From: Opitutus terrae PB90-1
GTDB taxonomy: Bacteria > Verrucomicrobiota > Verrucomicrobiia > Opitutales > Opitutaceae
Reading direction: 5' to 3'
Assembly: GCF_000019965.1 (NCBI RefSeq)
Contig: NC_010571.1
Span: 5,775,001-5,839,000, forward strand
Length of the DNA stretch: 64,000 nucleotides
Shown: positions 45,028 through 53,401 of the stretch, piece by piece
How the letters are laid out: every line of letters begins with the position of its first letter
How positions within the stretch are numbered: the first letter of the stretch is position 1
Made by a program: the position numbers and the translations under genes
Notes under the pieces: model-generated
The model's database searches: none
What the model saw: only the letters and a program-made list of their open reading frames with translations
Told to the model about the DNA's origin: nothing

Positions 45028-45795
45028 CTACTCGGCGTGAAATTCGTTGCCCGTCGCCGCCCAATAAATGCCGCCGTAGATGTGGTGGATGAAATTCGCG
45101 TCGAGGTAGGTCGCCGGCAGATGGCCCATCGCCGTGTAGAACGCCCGGCCACCGTCGTAGTTCTGATACCAGGAGGTCGGATGGAAGTCGCCCATGCCCT
45201 TGCCCTGCTTCGTGCCCCAGTTGGCCGCGGGCTTGTAGGTCTTCTCGTCGACCGAGAGCAGATACTTCAGCGCCTGCGACTGCGGCGGGCCGAACTCATA
45301 CCACTCTTCCGTGAACAGAAACCGCTTCGCAAACCGATCCATGCCGGGGAAGTTGTAGTCCTCCACCTTCATCGTCGCGGTCTGCACCACCGGATGGATG
45401 TGAAACATCCGTCCAACCATCTTCGTATACCACGGCCACTCGTATTCCGTGTCCGACGCGCTGTGGATGCCGACGAACCCGCCGCCGTTCTTGATGAACT
45501 TCTCGAACGCCGCCTGCTGCTGGTCGTTGAGCACGTCGCCGGTGGTGCAGAGGAAGATCACCACCTTGTATTTCGCGAGCTCCTTGTCGTTGAACACGCG
45601 GTTCGCGTCCTCGGTCCAGAAGACGTTAAAATCATGCAGCTTTCCGAGTGCCTGGATCGCGATCACGCCGGTGTTGATCGAGTCGTGATGCCAGCCGGCG
45701 GTTTTGGAAAAGAGCAGTGCACTGAACTGCTCGGCGCGCATCGCCGGGGCGGCGAGCAGCGCGAGGAACGAGAGGGACAGGAGTCGCAGTTTCAT
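45028..45795 (-). CDS. ThuA-domain secreted protein
   Basis: A 255-residue protein with signal peptide (MKLRLLSLSFLALLAAPAMRA) and a ThuA-like, glutamine-amidotransferase-type flavodoxin fold. LLFSKTAGWHHDSINTGV, IFLCTTGDVLNDQQQAAFEK and GGGFVGIHSASDTEYEWPWY are family stretches, as is GRAFYTAMGHLPATYLD near the end. The class-I amidotransferase Cys is not conserved in ThuA proteins. ThuA is linked to trehalose or sugar use in rhizobia, but many secreted planctomycete and verrucomicrobial copies have no known role. Confidence 0.88.
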   Translation of the reverse strand: MKLRLLSLSFLALLAAPAMRAEQFSALLFSKTAGWHHDSINTGVIAIQALGKLHDFNVFWTEDANRVFNDKELAKYKVVIFLCTTGDVLNDQQQAAFEKFIKNGGGFVGIHSASDTEYEWPWYTKMVGRMFHIHPVVQTATMKVEDYNFPGMDRFAKRFLFTEEWYEFGPPQSQALKYLLSVDEKTYKPAANWGTKQGKGMGDFHPTSWYQNYDGGRAFYTAMGHLPATYLDANFIHHIYGGIYWAATGNEFHAE

Positions 45796-45959
45796 AAGGG
45801 GTTTCAACAGCGTGGCCAGACGCGCCGCCGGCGCAAGGGTTGCGCGTTTCGTGGCACGGCCTCCAGTCCGTGGACGGTGCTACGCGCCGCCAGCCTGAGC
45901 CGTGCGTTCGACAAGCTCAGGATCTCGGGTTGAGCGCAGGGAGAAGCCCATGCCCCCCA

Positions 45960-45978
45960 CACGGGCAAGAGGCCCGTG
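45960..45978. repeat. Dispersed palindrome (CACGGGC / GCCCGTG), second copy
   Basis: CACGGGC-AAGAG-GCCCGTG followed by CCACC. It matches the copy at 28069-28087 in arms and flank and lies just past the rapA stop. Confidence 0.6.
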
Positions 45979-45983
45979 CCACC

Positions 45984-48932
45984 TCACGCCGGGCCCTGGA
46001 CGATCAACCGGATCGAGTCGAGCCGCAGTCGCGCCTGCTCGATCGCCGTCCGCGTGTGCTGGAGTTGCTGCCGCGTGAGCTCGATCTCCTCCGGGCGGAC
46101 CTGGTCGTTGAGCCGGCGCAGATCCTCCAGCCGTTGCGCCTCCGCATCCAACGCTGCGGTGGCACGCGCGAGTGCCTCGGACTTGAGCTCGCCCGTGCGC
46201 GCCGCCGCGACCCCATTGGCCGCTGCCAGCATGCGCTGCAACAACGGCGCGTCGAATCCCGGCCGCTCGAGAAACCGATGGATGTCGGCGTCCTCGAACT
46301 CCCGCGCCACCGCACGCGCATCGCGCTCCGCCGTCAGGTCGGTGCCGCGCAGGTCGATCAGCACGCGCACCGGCGTCGGTGCGAGAAACTGATCCACGCG
46401 CCAGCGCGAGTCCGCCACCGTCTCGAGCACGAACACCGCCTCGAGCAGCAGGTTCGGCTGGTCCGAAACGATCGTGCCGAATGCCGCCGTTCCCGCCGGC
46501 GAGTCGATCAGCAGATCGAGCGCGTCCTGCATCAGCGGATGATCGGCCGAAAGGAAACGCAGGTCCTCGCGCGCGGTCGCCCGACTTCGGCTGAACGTCG
46601 CGAGCATGCCTTCGGCCGGAACGGACGGAAAACTCTCGAGATACGCGCGGCTCGGATCGAGGGCGAGGTCGCCCGCTTCGTGCTCCTTCACCTCCACGCC
46701 GAAATGCTCGAGTACCGCCAGCAGCACCTGCCGCACGCGCGGATCCGCATCGGCGGCCCGGACGCGCTCGATCACGCTCTCCGCTGTCGCGCGGTTAAAC
46801 GATGCCAGCTCGAGCAGCCGGTCACGACCTTGTTTGAGCTTGCGCGCGAGTACTTCGCGGAACGCGCTCGTATCGGCCACGAGCCGGTCGAGTTCGGCGC
46901 GATCTATTTCGCCGCCACGATACTTCGCCGCGAGCGCCAGCAACCGCGCGCGAAACTCCTGCCGATACGCGTCGCCCCCATGCAGCGGCGCCTCGAACGC
47001 GTTCAGTCCGCGCTGATACCACTCGATGACGCACTCCGTCGCGCTCCCGGTCAGATACGGCACGTGGATACGGATCGTCTCGGTCTGGCCGATCCGATCC
47101 AGCCGGCCGATCCGCTGCTCGAGCAAGCCCGGATTCAGCGGCAAATCGAAGAGCACGAGATGGTGCGCAAACTGGAAATTGCGGCCTTCGCTGCCGATTT
47201 CCGAGCACAGGAGCAGTTGCGCGCCGTCCGGTTCGGCAAACCACGCCGCGTTGCGATCGCGCTGCACGAGCGAAAGTCCTTCGTGAAACAGCGCCGATTT
47301 AATCGCGGCGCGTTCCTGCACGGCCGCTTCGATCGCCGCCACCTTCCGCGGCGAGCGACAAATCAGCAGGACCTTCGTCGTGCGATGCCGTCTGAGGAAA
47401 TCGACCAGCCACTTGATCCGCGGGTCGCCGCGAAACGCGTAACGAATCTCTCCTTCGGTGCCGCTTTCTTCCGCCTGCAGTTCCCGCGCCGCCCGCGCGA
47501 GCAGCGCGGCGCCGGAAACGATCGCGCCCGGTTCCTCGCCGAGCTCCAGCAGCAGGTCCTCGTCGCTTTCGTCAGTGGGTGCCGCTGACGCAGGCTCGCC
47601 CGCTGCCGCCGCGCCGAGGTCAACGCCTAGAGGCACCGGACAGAATTTGCGCTTGGGAAAACCGCTCATCGCGGCGCGCGTGTTGCGGAACATCACGCGC
47701 CCCGTGCCATGCTGGTCGAGCAGTGTCTTCAACAACGCCTCGCGTGCGCCGGGCTGGGCCTCCGCCAGCGCCGCGAGATGCTGCTCCAATCGCACCGGGT
47801 CTTTTTGGAAAATCGCCTTCAACGCCGCGTGATCCCGCGGCGTGAGCGGTTTCTGCGCCAGGATCTTCTCCGCCACGCCAGCCACCGTCGCGTAGCCTTC
47901 CGCCTCGGCGACGAAACGATCGAAATCGTTGTAGCGATCCGGATCGAGCAGCCGCAGCCGCGCGAAGTGTCCGGCCAGTCCGAGCTGCGTCGGCGTGGCG
48001 GTCAGCAGCAGCAGCCCGGGCGCTCGACGCGCGAGAGCTTCGACGATCGCATACTCCGGGCTCGCCGCGTCCGGCGCCCACGCCAGATGGTGCGCTTCGT
48101 CGACCACGACCACGTCCCAGCCAGCCGCGATCGCCTGCTCGCGTCGGCGCTCATCCGCCGCGAGAAAACGCACGCCAGCGAGCGCAAGCTGCGAGCTGAG
48201 AAATGGGTTCTCGCCTGGAGTGCTCTGCTCCTGCGCCGTGCAGCGCTCCTCGTCGTAGATGCTGAACCAGAGGTTGAACCGCCGCAGGAGTTCAACGAAC
48301 CACTGGTGCGTCAGCGATTCCGGCACGAGGATCAACACCCGCCGCGCCTGGCCCACCGCCAGCAAGCGCTGCACGATCAGGCACGCCTCGATCGTTTTGC
48401 CCAGACCGACCTCGTCGGCGAGCAGCACGCGCGGAATCTGCCGCGCGGCGACTTCGTGCAGGATATAGAACTGATGTGGAATCAGCTCGATTCGCCCGCC
48501 GAGAAATCCGCGCACCTCCGACTGTCGAAACTGCGCCTGCGCCTCCAGCACCTGCGAACGCAACTCGAACACCTCGCCCGGATCCACCTGGCCGGCCATC
48601 AATCGTTCCGCCGGCGAGCTGACGCTCGTCACATCCGAAATGCCATCCTCCCGCAGCCGCCGGCCCGCGCCGAAATAGACCAGCAGACCGTCCTCCTCCT
48701 CGACGGTCTCGACCGTAAACGTGGTGCCCTCGCGACTGGTCACGCTGTCGCCCGCCCGAAACTGCACGCGTTTCAGCACCGAGGTACCGAGCGCGTACAA
48801 CCGTTTTTCGCCCGTGGCGGGGAAATCGATGCCGAGCCGCCGCGCCGCGCGGTCCACGCTCGCGACGATGCCCAGCCCGAGCTCCGGCTCGCGCTCGCTC
48901 AAACATCGTTGGCCCAAAACTTCGAGAGGCAT
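45984..48932 (-). CDS. rapA: RNA polymerase-associated SNF2 helicase RapA
   Basis: A 982-residue Swi2/Snf2 ATPase. The N-terminal Tudor-like region (GQRCLSEREPELGLGIV, then FPATGEKRLYA) matches RapA/HepA, and the start is set there. ATPase motifs: LLADEVGLGKTIEACLIVQ (Walker A ~180), VVVDEAHHL (DEAH box), LLLLTATPTQLG, and in lobe 2 ICRSPRKVAAIE, CSEIGSEGRNFQFAHHLVLF, QRIGRLDRIGQ (motif VI). RapA recycles stalled RNA polymerase. Length equals E. coli RapA (968). The start lies only 8 bases from that of the divergent SET gene. Confidence 0.94.
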   Translation of the reverse strand: MPLEVLGQRCLSEREPELGLGIVASVDRAARRLGIDFPATGEKRLYALGTSVLKRVQFRAGDSVTSREGTTFTVETVEEEDGLLVYFGAGRRLREDGISDVTSVSSPAERLMAGQVDPGEVFELRSQVLEAQAQFRQSEVRGFLGGRIELIPHQFYILHEVAARQIPRVLLADEVGLGKTIEACLIVQRLLAVGQARRVLILVPESLTHQWFVELLRRFNLWFSIYDEERCTAQEQSTPGENPFLSSQLALAGVRFLAADERRREQAIAAGWDVVVVDEAHHLAWAPDAASPEYAIVEALARRAPGLLLLTATPTQLGLAGHFARLRLLDPDRYNDFDRFVAEAEGYATVAGVAEKILAQKPLTPRDHAALKAIFQKDPVRLEQHLAALAEAQPGAREALLKTLLDQHGTGRVMFRNTRAAMSGFPKRKFCPVPLGVDLGAAAAGEPASAAPTDESDEDLLLELGEEPGAIVSGAALLARAARELQAEESGTEGEIRYAFRGDPRIKWLVDFLRRHRTTKVLLICRSPRKVAAIEAAVQERAAIKSALFHEGLSLVQRDRNAAWFAEPDGAQLLLCSEIGSEGRNFQFAHHLVLFDLPLNPGLLEQRIGRLDRIGQTETIRIHVPYLTGSATECVIEWYQRGLNAFEAPLHGGDAYRQEFRARLLALAAKYRGGEIDRAELDRLVADTSAFREVLARKLKQGRDRLLELASFNRATAESVIERVRAADADPRVRQVLLAVLEHFGVEVKEHEAGDLALDPSRAYLESFPSVPAEGMLATFSRSRATAREDLRFLSADHPLMQDALDLLIDSPAGTAAFGTIVSDQPNLLLEAVFVLETVADSRWRVDQFLAPTPVRVLIDLRGTDLTAERDARAVAREFEDADIHRFLERPGFDAPLLQRMLAAANGVAAARTGELKSEALARATAALDAEAQRLEDLRRLNDQVRPEEIELTRQQLQHTRTAIEQARLRLDSIRLIVQGPA

Positions 48933-48940
48933 CACGGCCA

Positions 48941-49645
48941 ATGAAATCCGGGTCCGGCCGCAAATCACGCGAATTGAAGCGAATTCTGCCGTTTGCGATC
49001 CGGCCGGTCTTCACTACGCGGTGTGGCCTGAAACACACCCGACCCAAGTCCTCCTCCGCCCGCCCGCCTCAACCAACCACCTCGCCTCACTCGCCGTGGA
49101 TTCGCGTGGCCGGCTCGGTCATCCACGGCCGCGGCGTTTACGCGCGGGTCGCGATTCCTGCCGGCACGAGGGTCATCGAATACACGGGCGAACGCATCAC
49201 GAAGGCGGAAGCACGACGCCGCGAAGTGCAGCGACTCGCCCGCGCGAGTGTCGGCAACGACGGCTGCGTCACGATTTTCGAGCTGAATCAACGCTACGAC
49301 CTCGACGCCCGCGACACCGACAGTCCGGCCAAGTTGATCAATCATTCCTGTGCGCCGAACTGCCGCGCGGAAAACATCCGCGGCCACATCTGGATCGTCG
49401 CGCGCTGCGACATTCCCGCCGGCGAAGAGCTGACGTTCGACTATGGATTTCCCTTATCCGAATGGCGGCTGCATCCGTGTCGCTGCGGCGAGCCGTCTTG
49501 CCCCGGCTACATTGTGAACTCGGGCCAGCGCTGGCGACTGCGGCGGCTGCTGCGTGCCGAGAAGCGACGCGCGTCAAATAGCGGACGCGGCTCCGCGGTT
49601 CCTCAGGTGGAACCCGCCGTCCCGGCGGGTTCTCAGGAAACGTGA
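48941..49645 (+). CDS. SET-domain protein lysine methyltransferase
   Basis: A ~234-residue protein. The SET core runs from ~52 to ~185: GSVIHGRGVYARVAIPAGT, IEYTGERITKAEARRRE, the SAM-binding NHSCAPNC and GEELTFDYGF, then a post-SET cysteine cluster CRCGEPSCPGYI. It would methylate a lysine on a protein such as a histone-like or ribosomal protein; the target is unknown. The first ~45 residues are not conserved, and the start is only 8 bases from divergent rapA, so the true start may be downstream. The last ~15 residues (PQVEPAVPAGSQET) come from a palindromic repeat. Confidence 0.88.
   Translation: MKSGSGRKSRELKRILPFAIRPVFTTRCGLKHTRPKSSSARPPQPTTSPHSPWIRVAGSVIHGRGVYARVAIPAGTRVIEYTGERITKAEARRREVQRLARASVGNDGCVTIFELNQRYDLDARDTDSPAKLINHSCAPNCRAENIRGHIWIVARCDIPAGEELTFDYGFPLSEWRLHPCRCGEPSCPGYIVNSGQRWRLRRLLRAEKRRASNSGRGSAVPQVEPAVPAGSQET
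49604..49637. repeat. Dispersed palindrome copy in SET gene 3' end
   Basis: GGTGGAACCCGCCGTCCCGGCGGGTTC lies inside the last codons of the SET gene. Stem CCCGCC / GGCGGG with a GTCC-type loop and the GGTGGA flank shared with copies at 51397 and 59956. Confidence 0.65.
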
Positions 49646-49675
49646 TTCAGAGCATTACCTCGGCCGTCCGCTCCA

Positions 49676-49706
49676 CGACGCCCGCCAAAAACGGCGGGCT
49701 CCACCA
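49676..49706. repeat. Dispersed palindrome copy (inverted orientation)
   Basis: GCCCGCC-AAAAAC-GGCGGGC followed by TCCACC, the reverse orientation of the GGTGGAGCCCGCC family. It lies between the convergent SET and PspC genes. Such a hairpin may end both transcripts. Confidence 0.6.
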
Positions 49707-49716
49707 CGCGGCCGTC

Positions 49717-50919
49717 TCAATGACTGTGCCACCAGTCCTTGATCGCGCGAATCATGTCGCCGAACACCTCCGGCAACGCCTGAAAGGCGTCGTTCACGAC
49801 GGGGATGTGCCGGTACGCGAGCCACACCAGCACGCCGACGAAAGCCAGCCACACGACGCTGTCCCAAAACGACGCAAACACGCGCGGTCCGGCCGGCGCG
49901 CCGTAGCGGCTTTGATGGTAGAACATGTGACGCACCGCCTTCAGCGGCAACGTAACCATCCCGTAGGCGAAGAGAACCAGGATGATTCCCAGCCACGTTG
50001 GGACGCTCGCGGGCAGATCGACGCCGAAGATTCCCCGGCCAGTCAGCAGCGAGACCACGGCGAGCACACACACGAGCGCGAGTGCCGCGTGAAAGAGCGA
50101 AAAGAACGGCAGCGCGATGCCCCAGCCCGGCTCATACGCCGCGCGTTCCGCCCAGGCGCGCTGCCATTGATGACGCCAGTGCTGCGCGCCTTGCTGCATT
50201 TCCGCCTGCACCGAGTGTCCCCACGCGCGCATATCGCGCTTGAATTTCCGCTTCCACTCGCGACGCGCCCCCTCGTCCGGAAACGACTTCATGCCTTCGT
50301 AGTACCCCGCCTTCGCGCGGCGGACGAACTCCTGGGCCGTGAAACTCACCCCGCGCGCCGCGCTGCGCTCGGCGTCGGATTTCGCCGTGGGCACGACGAC
50401 GACCAGCGCCGCATACACGAGTGCGGCCCCGCCGAACGTGATCACTGCGGCCACGATGAACGCCAGCCGGATGAACGTCGGATCGATGTTGAAATAGGCG
50501 CCGATGCCATTGCACACGCCGCTGATCATGGCGCCTTCCGGATAAAGCCGGTAAAGCCGCCGCGGTGCGCCCGCATCAGCCGCAGCCGCACTCTCTTCAC
50601 TCGCCGCGGCCGAGCCGGTGGCGTCCGCACCGGTGCCGCCCGCGGTCGTCTCCGCGGCCTCATCGGCAAAATCGACGGGACCCATTTCCGCGATCGCGGC
50701 GTGCACCTGTTCCGTGGTCACGACGTTCTTGTGCGCCGAGAGCCGCAGCCGGAATTTTTCGGCAAACGCCTGCTCGATGTCGGAAAGAATCTCTTCGCGG
50801 TCCGGATTGCCGGCGAGTTTGCCCGCCGCCGCGTCGAGATAAGCGCGCAGCGTGTCGTAGCCGGCTTCCTCCAGCTGGAACGCGGTGCCGTTGAGATTGA
50901 TCGTGATGACCTTGTTCAT
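49717..50919 (-). CDS. PspC-domain membrane protein
   Basis: A 400-residue protein. The N-terminal ~85 residues are a cytoplasmic domain (MNKVITINLNGTAFQLEEAG then SDIEQAFAEKFRLRLS). A PspC domain follows at ~122-185: RRLYRLYPEGAMISGVCNGI, then YFNIDPTFIRLAFIVAAVIT. After a long helical region there are three more hydrophobic segments near 265-290, 305-325 and 355-375. PspC proteins sense envelope stress, and this architecture is often paired with a PadR repressor, as here, with 11 bases between the genes. Regulation by the PadR dyad at 51275 is likely. Confidence 0.9.
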   Translation of the reverse strand: MNKVITINLNGTAFQLEEAGYDTLRAYLDAAAGKLAGNPDREEILSDIEQAFAEKFRLRLSAHKNVVTTEQVHAAIAEMGPVDFADEAAETTAGGTGADATGSAAASEESAAAADAGAPRRLYRLYPEGAMISGVCNGIGAYFNIDPTFIRLAFIVAAVITFGGAALVYAALVVVVPTAKSDAERSAARGVSFTAQEFVRRAKAGYYEGMKSFPDEGARREWKRKFKRDMRAWGHSVQAEMQQGAQHWRHQWQRAWAERAAYEPGWGIALPFFSLFHAALALVCVLAVVSLLTGRGIFGVDLPASVPTWLGIILVLFAYGMVTLPLKAVRHMFYHQSRYGAPAGPRVFASFWDSVVWLAFVGVLVWLAYRHIPVVNDAFQALPEVFGDMIRAIKDWWHSH

Positions 50920-50930
50920 GGGGTGACGGA

Positions 50931-51257
50931 TTAACGCGGGCCGAGGCTCTTCACGGTGCCGCTGATTTTCTGCCAGTACTCAGTAAGCTCGCGTAGCTGT
51001 TCCCGGCCCTTGGCGGTGAGCTCGTAATATTTCCGCGGCGGGCCGGCCTCCGATTCCTTCCATTCGTAGTCGAGCAGCCCCTCGCGGCGCATCTTGCTGA
51101 GCAGCGGATAGAGCGTGCCCTCCTGCGTCGCGAACTCGGTCTCGCTCAACTGCCGCAGAATGTCGGCGACGTAGACCTTCTCCGCCGCGATGATCTTCAG
51201 CAGGAGGAACTCGAGGAGTCCCTTGCGGATGGGGAGAAATTTGTCGTTCAGGCTCAC
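50931..51257 (-). CDS. PadR-family transcriptional regulator
   Basis: A 108-residue winged-helix repressor from a GTG at 51257. LLEFLLLKIIAAEKVYVADI, the recognition segment FATQEGTLYPLLSKMRREGL and the wing PPRKYYELTAKGREQL are diagnostic for PadR. The C-terminal helix for dimerisation is short (PadR-s1-like size). It is first in a two-gene operon with the PspC gene and has a 24-bp dyad directly upstream, so it probably represses its own operon. Confidence 0.94.
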   Translation of the reverse strand: MSLNDKFLPIRKGLLEFLLLKIIAAEKVYVADILRQLSETEFATQEGTLYPLLSKMRREGLLDYEWKESEAGPPRKYYELTAKGREQLRELTEYWQKISGTVKSLGPR

Positions 51258-51274
51258 AGCGGCGTTCAGTTCAA

Positions 51275-51298
51275 GCTACCTTTTTTTGACAAGGTAGC
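51275..51298 (-). promoter_or_regulatory. PadR operator dyad
   Basis: GCTACCTT-N8-AAGGTAGC, a perfect 8-bp inverted repeat with 8-bp spacer, 18 bases upstream of the padR start. Size and symmetry fit a PadR dimer site and autoregulation. Confidence 0.7.
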
Positions 51299-51396
51299 AT
51301 GCGATCGACGGGTGGCAAGGAGAAATTTCCGGCGCGCGTGCGCAGCTCACGGCGCCGCACCGCAGCCGCAGTTTGCGTATCGGCGCGCGCGCCACT

Positions 51397-51428
51397 CTGC
51401 CCGCCGCGGACGGCGGGCTCCACCTCAT
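51397..51428. repeat. Dispersed palindrome copy
   Basis: GCCCGCCGCGGACGGCGGGCTCCACCTC: on the minus strand it reads GAGGTGGAGCCCGCCGTCC, the same family as 49604 and 59956. It lies 19 bases beyond the stop of the DUF885 gene and may act as its terminator. Confidence 0.65.
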
Positions 51429-51446
51429 GCGGATTTCCGTCGCGCC

Positions 51447-53195
51447 TCACCAGCCCAACTCGCGCCGGACGTATTTCACGCCGGGACTGCCCAGCGAGAG
51501 CACGCGATCGTGATAGCGCTTCAGATCGAATGCGGCGCCTTCCTTCCGCTCGGCCGCCGCGCGCAGGTCGTCGTGCTCGACCGCGCCGACGAAATACGTC
51601 GAGAGCTGCGTGGAACTCTGAGAGGCGCGCCGCCATTTGCCGACCGCCTCCCCTTCCTCCTGAAAACCGCGCTGCATCATCAACGCCAGCGCCTCCTTTT
51701 CGGTCATGCCGGCGGTATGAACTTTGTTGTCCAGAATCGCGTTGATGATCGCGCGCAGCCGCATCTTCAGCTGCTGCATCTTCACCTCTGGTCCGCCGAA
51801 ACCGGCGTCGGCCATGACGCGTTCCGCGTAAACCGCCCAGCCTTCGATGAACGTGCCGCTCGCAAACACCGCGCGCACCAGCGTCGGCGCGCGAAACGCG
51901 TTCGAATGCGCGAGCTGCAGGTAGTGGCCGGGCATCGCTTCGTGCACCGCGAGGTCGTGCAGCATGTAATCGTTATACTCGCGGAAAAACGACCGCCGCC
52001 GCGCGTCCGTCCAGTCCGCGGGCGTGGGTGACACCGAGAAATACGTTTCGCCGTTCGGCTCGAGCGCGCCCGGCGAGTCGCAATACGCGATCGCCACGCC
52101 CCGCTGGAATTCCGGCAGCACGATCACCTTCAGCGGCGCGTCGGGCACGGTCACGAGGTTCTTTTCGCGCACGAACGCCGTCGCCGCATCGGTGATCTCC
52201 TTGGCGCGAGCCACGACGGTCTCGTCGTTCGCATGCTTCTCGGCTAGCCGGTCCAGCACGGCGCGAATCACCCGCGGCCGGTCCGCCAACTCGGCGGCCG
52301 ATGCGGTGGCGTGATCCTTTTTGAACAGCGGCAGAGCGGTGGCGTAGAGCGCATCCGTGGTCGTCTCAAGTTCGCGCTCCGCACGACGGACAACCTCGTC
52401 CGGCGCCATATCGGAGCCGAGCGCGAACCGCAGCTTCTTCTGAAACCGTTCCGCGCCGAGCCGGAAATCGCCGTTCGCGTTCGGCAGGACTTCCGTCTCC
52501 AGCCACGCCTTGTAGTCGTTCAGCGCCGCGATCGCCTGTTCCTGCGCCGGCGCCAACTCGGCGCGCATCGCGGGTGCCTGCTCGAACAGCGGATCGAGTC
52601 CGAGACGGACGAGTTCGATGGCACCGGCCGTCTGCTGGATCGCCGTCTCGGTGTGCACGCGCGGGGGATTTTTCAACGTGGCTTTGATCTGCGCGATCAC
52701 GCGCGGCATCGCTTCGAGCCGTTTCGCGGCGCTCTTCAACCGCTGCTCCGCCGGCGCAAACTCGCGCGCGGTGAGCAGGTAAATGCTCGTCGCCAAACTG
52801 TCGTTATAAGAGAGCGGATTCCAGAGATGCGGCTGCTCCTCCGTCAGCGTGAACAGCATTGATTCCAGCTCGAGCCGCAGGATCTCCGCATCAGTCCGGT
52901 TCGGCCCCGTGAGCGCGGCGGCATCGATCTGTTCGAGCGCGGCGAGTTGCTTTCGCAGCGAGGTTTCGCGCGCGGCGAGCGCGGCCGGACTGTAGTCGGT
53001 CAGCCGGTCGTCAAAGCGGTGATCGCCGAGCTGCGTCGCCGTTTCCGGTCGCGCTTGCAGGAGATCTTCGATGCATTCGCCCGCGAGTTTCTCGAAGGCC
53101 GTGTCGGCCGGGGTGGCGAACGCCGTCGCCGCGACGGCCAGTGTGGTCAGCGCGGTCAATTGACGGATCCGCTGAAAAGACGAGAGGGGGGTCAT
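51447..53195 (-). CDS. DUF885 family secreted metallopeptidase-like protein
   Basis: A 582-residue protein with signal peptide (cut near ATAFATPA). The family motif HEAMPGHYLQ, an HExxxGH zinc-site variant, is at ~425, and a downstream Glu lies in FIEGWAVYAERVM. YNDSLATSIYLLTAREF in the N-terminal half is also typical of DUF885. The protein is mainly helical and probably a periplasmic peptidase. Length matches the family (~580-600). It is a single gene convergent with none; a gap of ~205 bases with hairpins precedes it upstream. Confidence 0.87.
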   Translation of the reverse strand: MTPLSSFQRIRQLTALTTLAVAATAFATPADTAFEKLAGECIEDLLQARPETATQLGDHRFDDRLTDYSPAALAARETSLRKQLAALEQIDAAALTGPNRTDAEILRLELESMLFTLTEEQPHLWNPLSYNDSLATSIYLLTAREFAPAEQRLKSAAKRLEAMPRVIAQIKATLKNPPRVHTETAIQQTAGAIELVRLGLDPLFEQAPAMRAELAPAQEQAIAALNDYKAWLETEVLPNANGDFRLGAERFQKKLRFALGSDMAPDEVVRRAERELETTTDALYATALPLFKKDHATASAAELADRPRVIRAVLDRLAEKHANDETVVARAKEITDAATAFVREKNLVTVPDAPLKVIVLPEFQRGVAIAYCDSPGALEPNGETYFSVSPTPADWTDARRRSFFREYNDYMLHDLAVHEAMPGHYLQLAHSNAFRAPTLVRAVFASGTFIEGWAVYAERVMADAGFGGPEVKMQQLKMRLRAIINAILDNKVHTAGMTEKEALALMMQRGFQEEGEAVGKWRRASQSSTQLSTYFVGAVEHDDLRAAAERKEGAAFDLKRYHDRVLSLGSPGVKYVRRELGW

Positions 53196-53329
53196 GCTGG
53201 GACGCTACGAGCAGTCCGCCCGCGCTCAACTGTGATCGCGCACCTGACCGGCAAGCGTGCGGTCCGGACCAGGTCGCGCGATGGGCTTCAACTCGGACCT
53301 GTCTTCGCATTTCCTGCTCCTCACGGAGC

Positions 53330-53381
53330 GGGCCACCATGATTGGCGTGGCCCGACGCGTGAGGGCAGGGCTTCGCCCTGC
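53330..53381. repeat. Two hairpins downstream of DUF362 gene
   Basis: GGGCCAC / GTGGCCC (53330-53336 / 53347-53353) and GCAGGGC-TTC-GCCCTGC (53365-53381). No T-run follows on the minus strand, so they look like REP-type palindromes that may still end the DUF362 transcript. Confidence 0.55.
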
Positions 53382-53401
53382 AGGAGGTTTTGAAGTCACG
53401 C

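Noticed and set aside
45840-47588. 582-codon plus-strand frame opposite rapA
   Set aside because: Antisense to conserved RapA helicase motifs; Arg/His/Gln-rich shadow composition.
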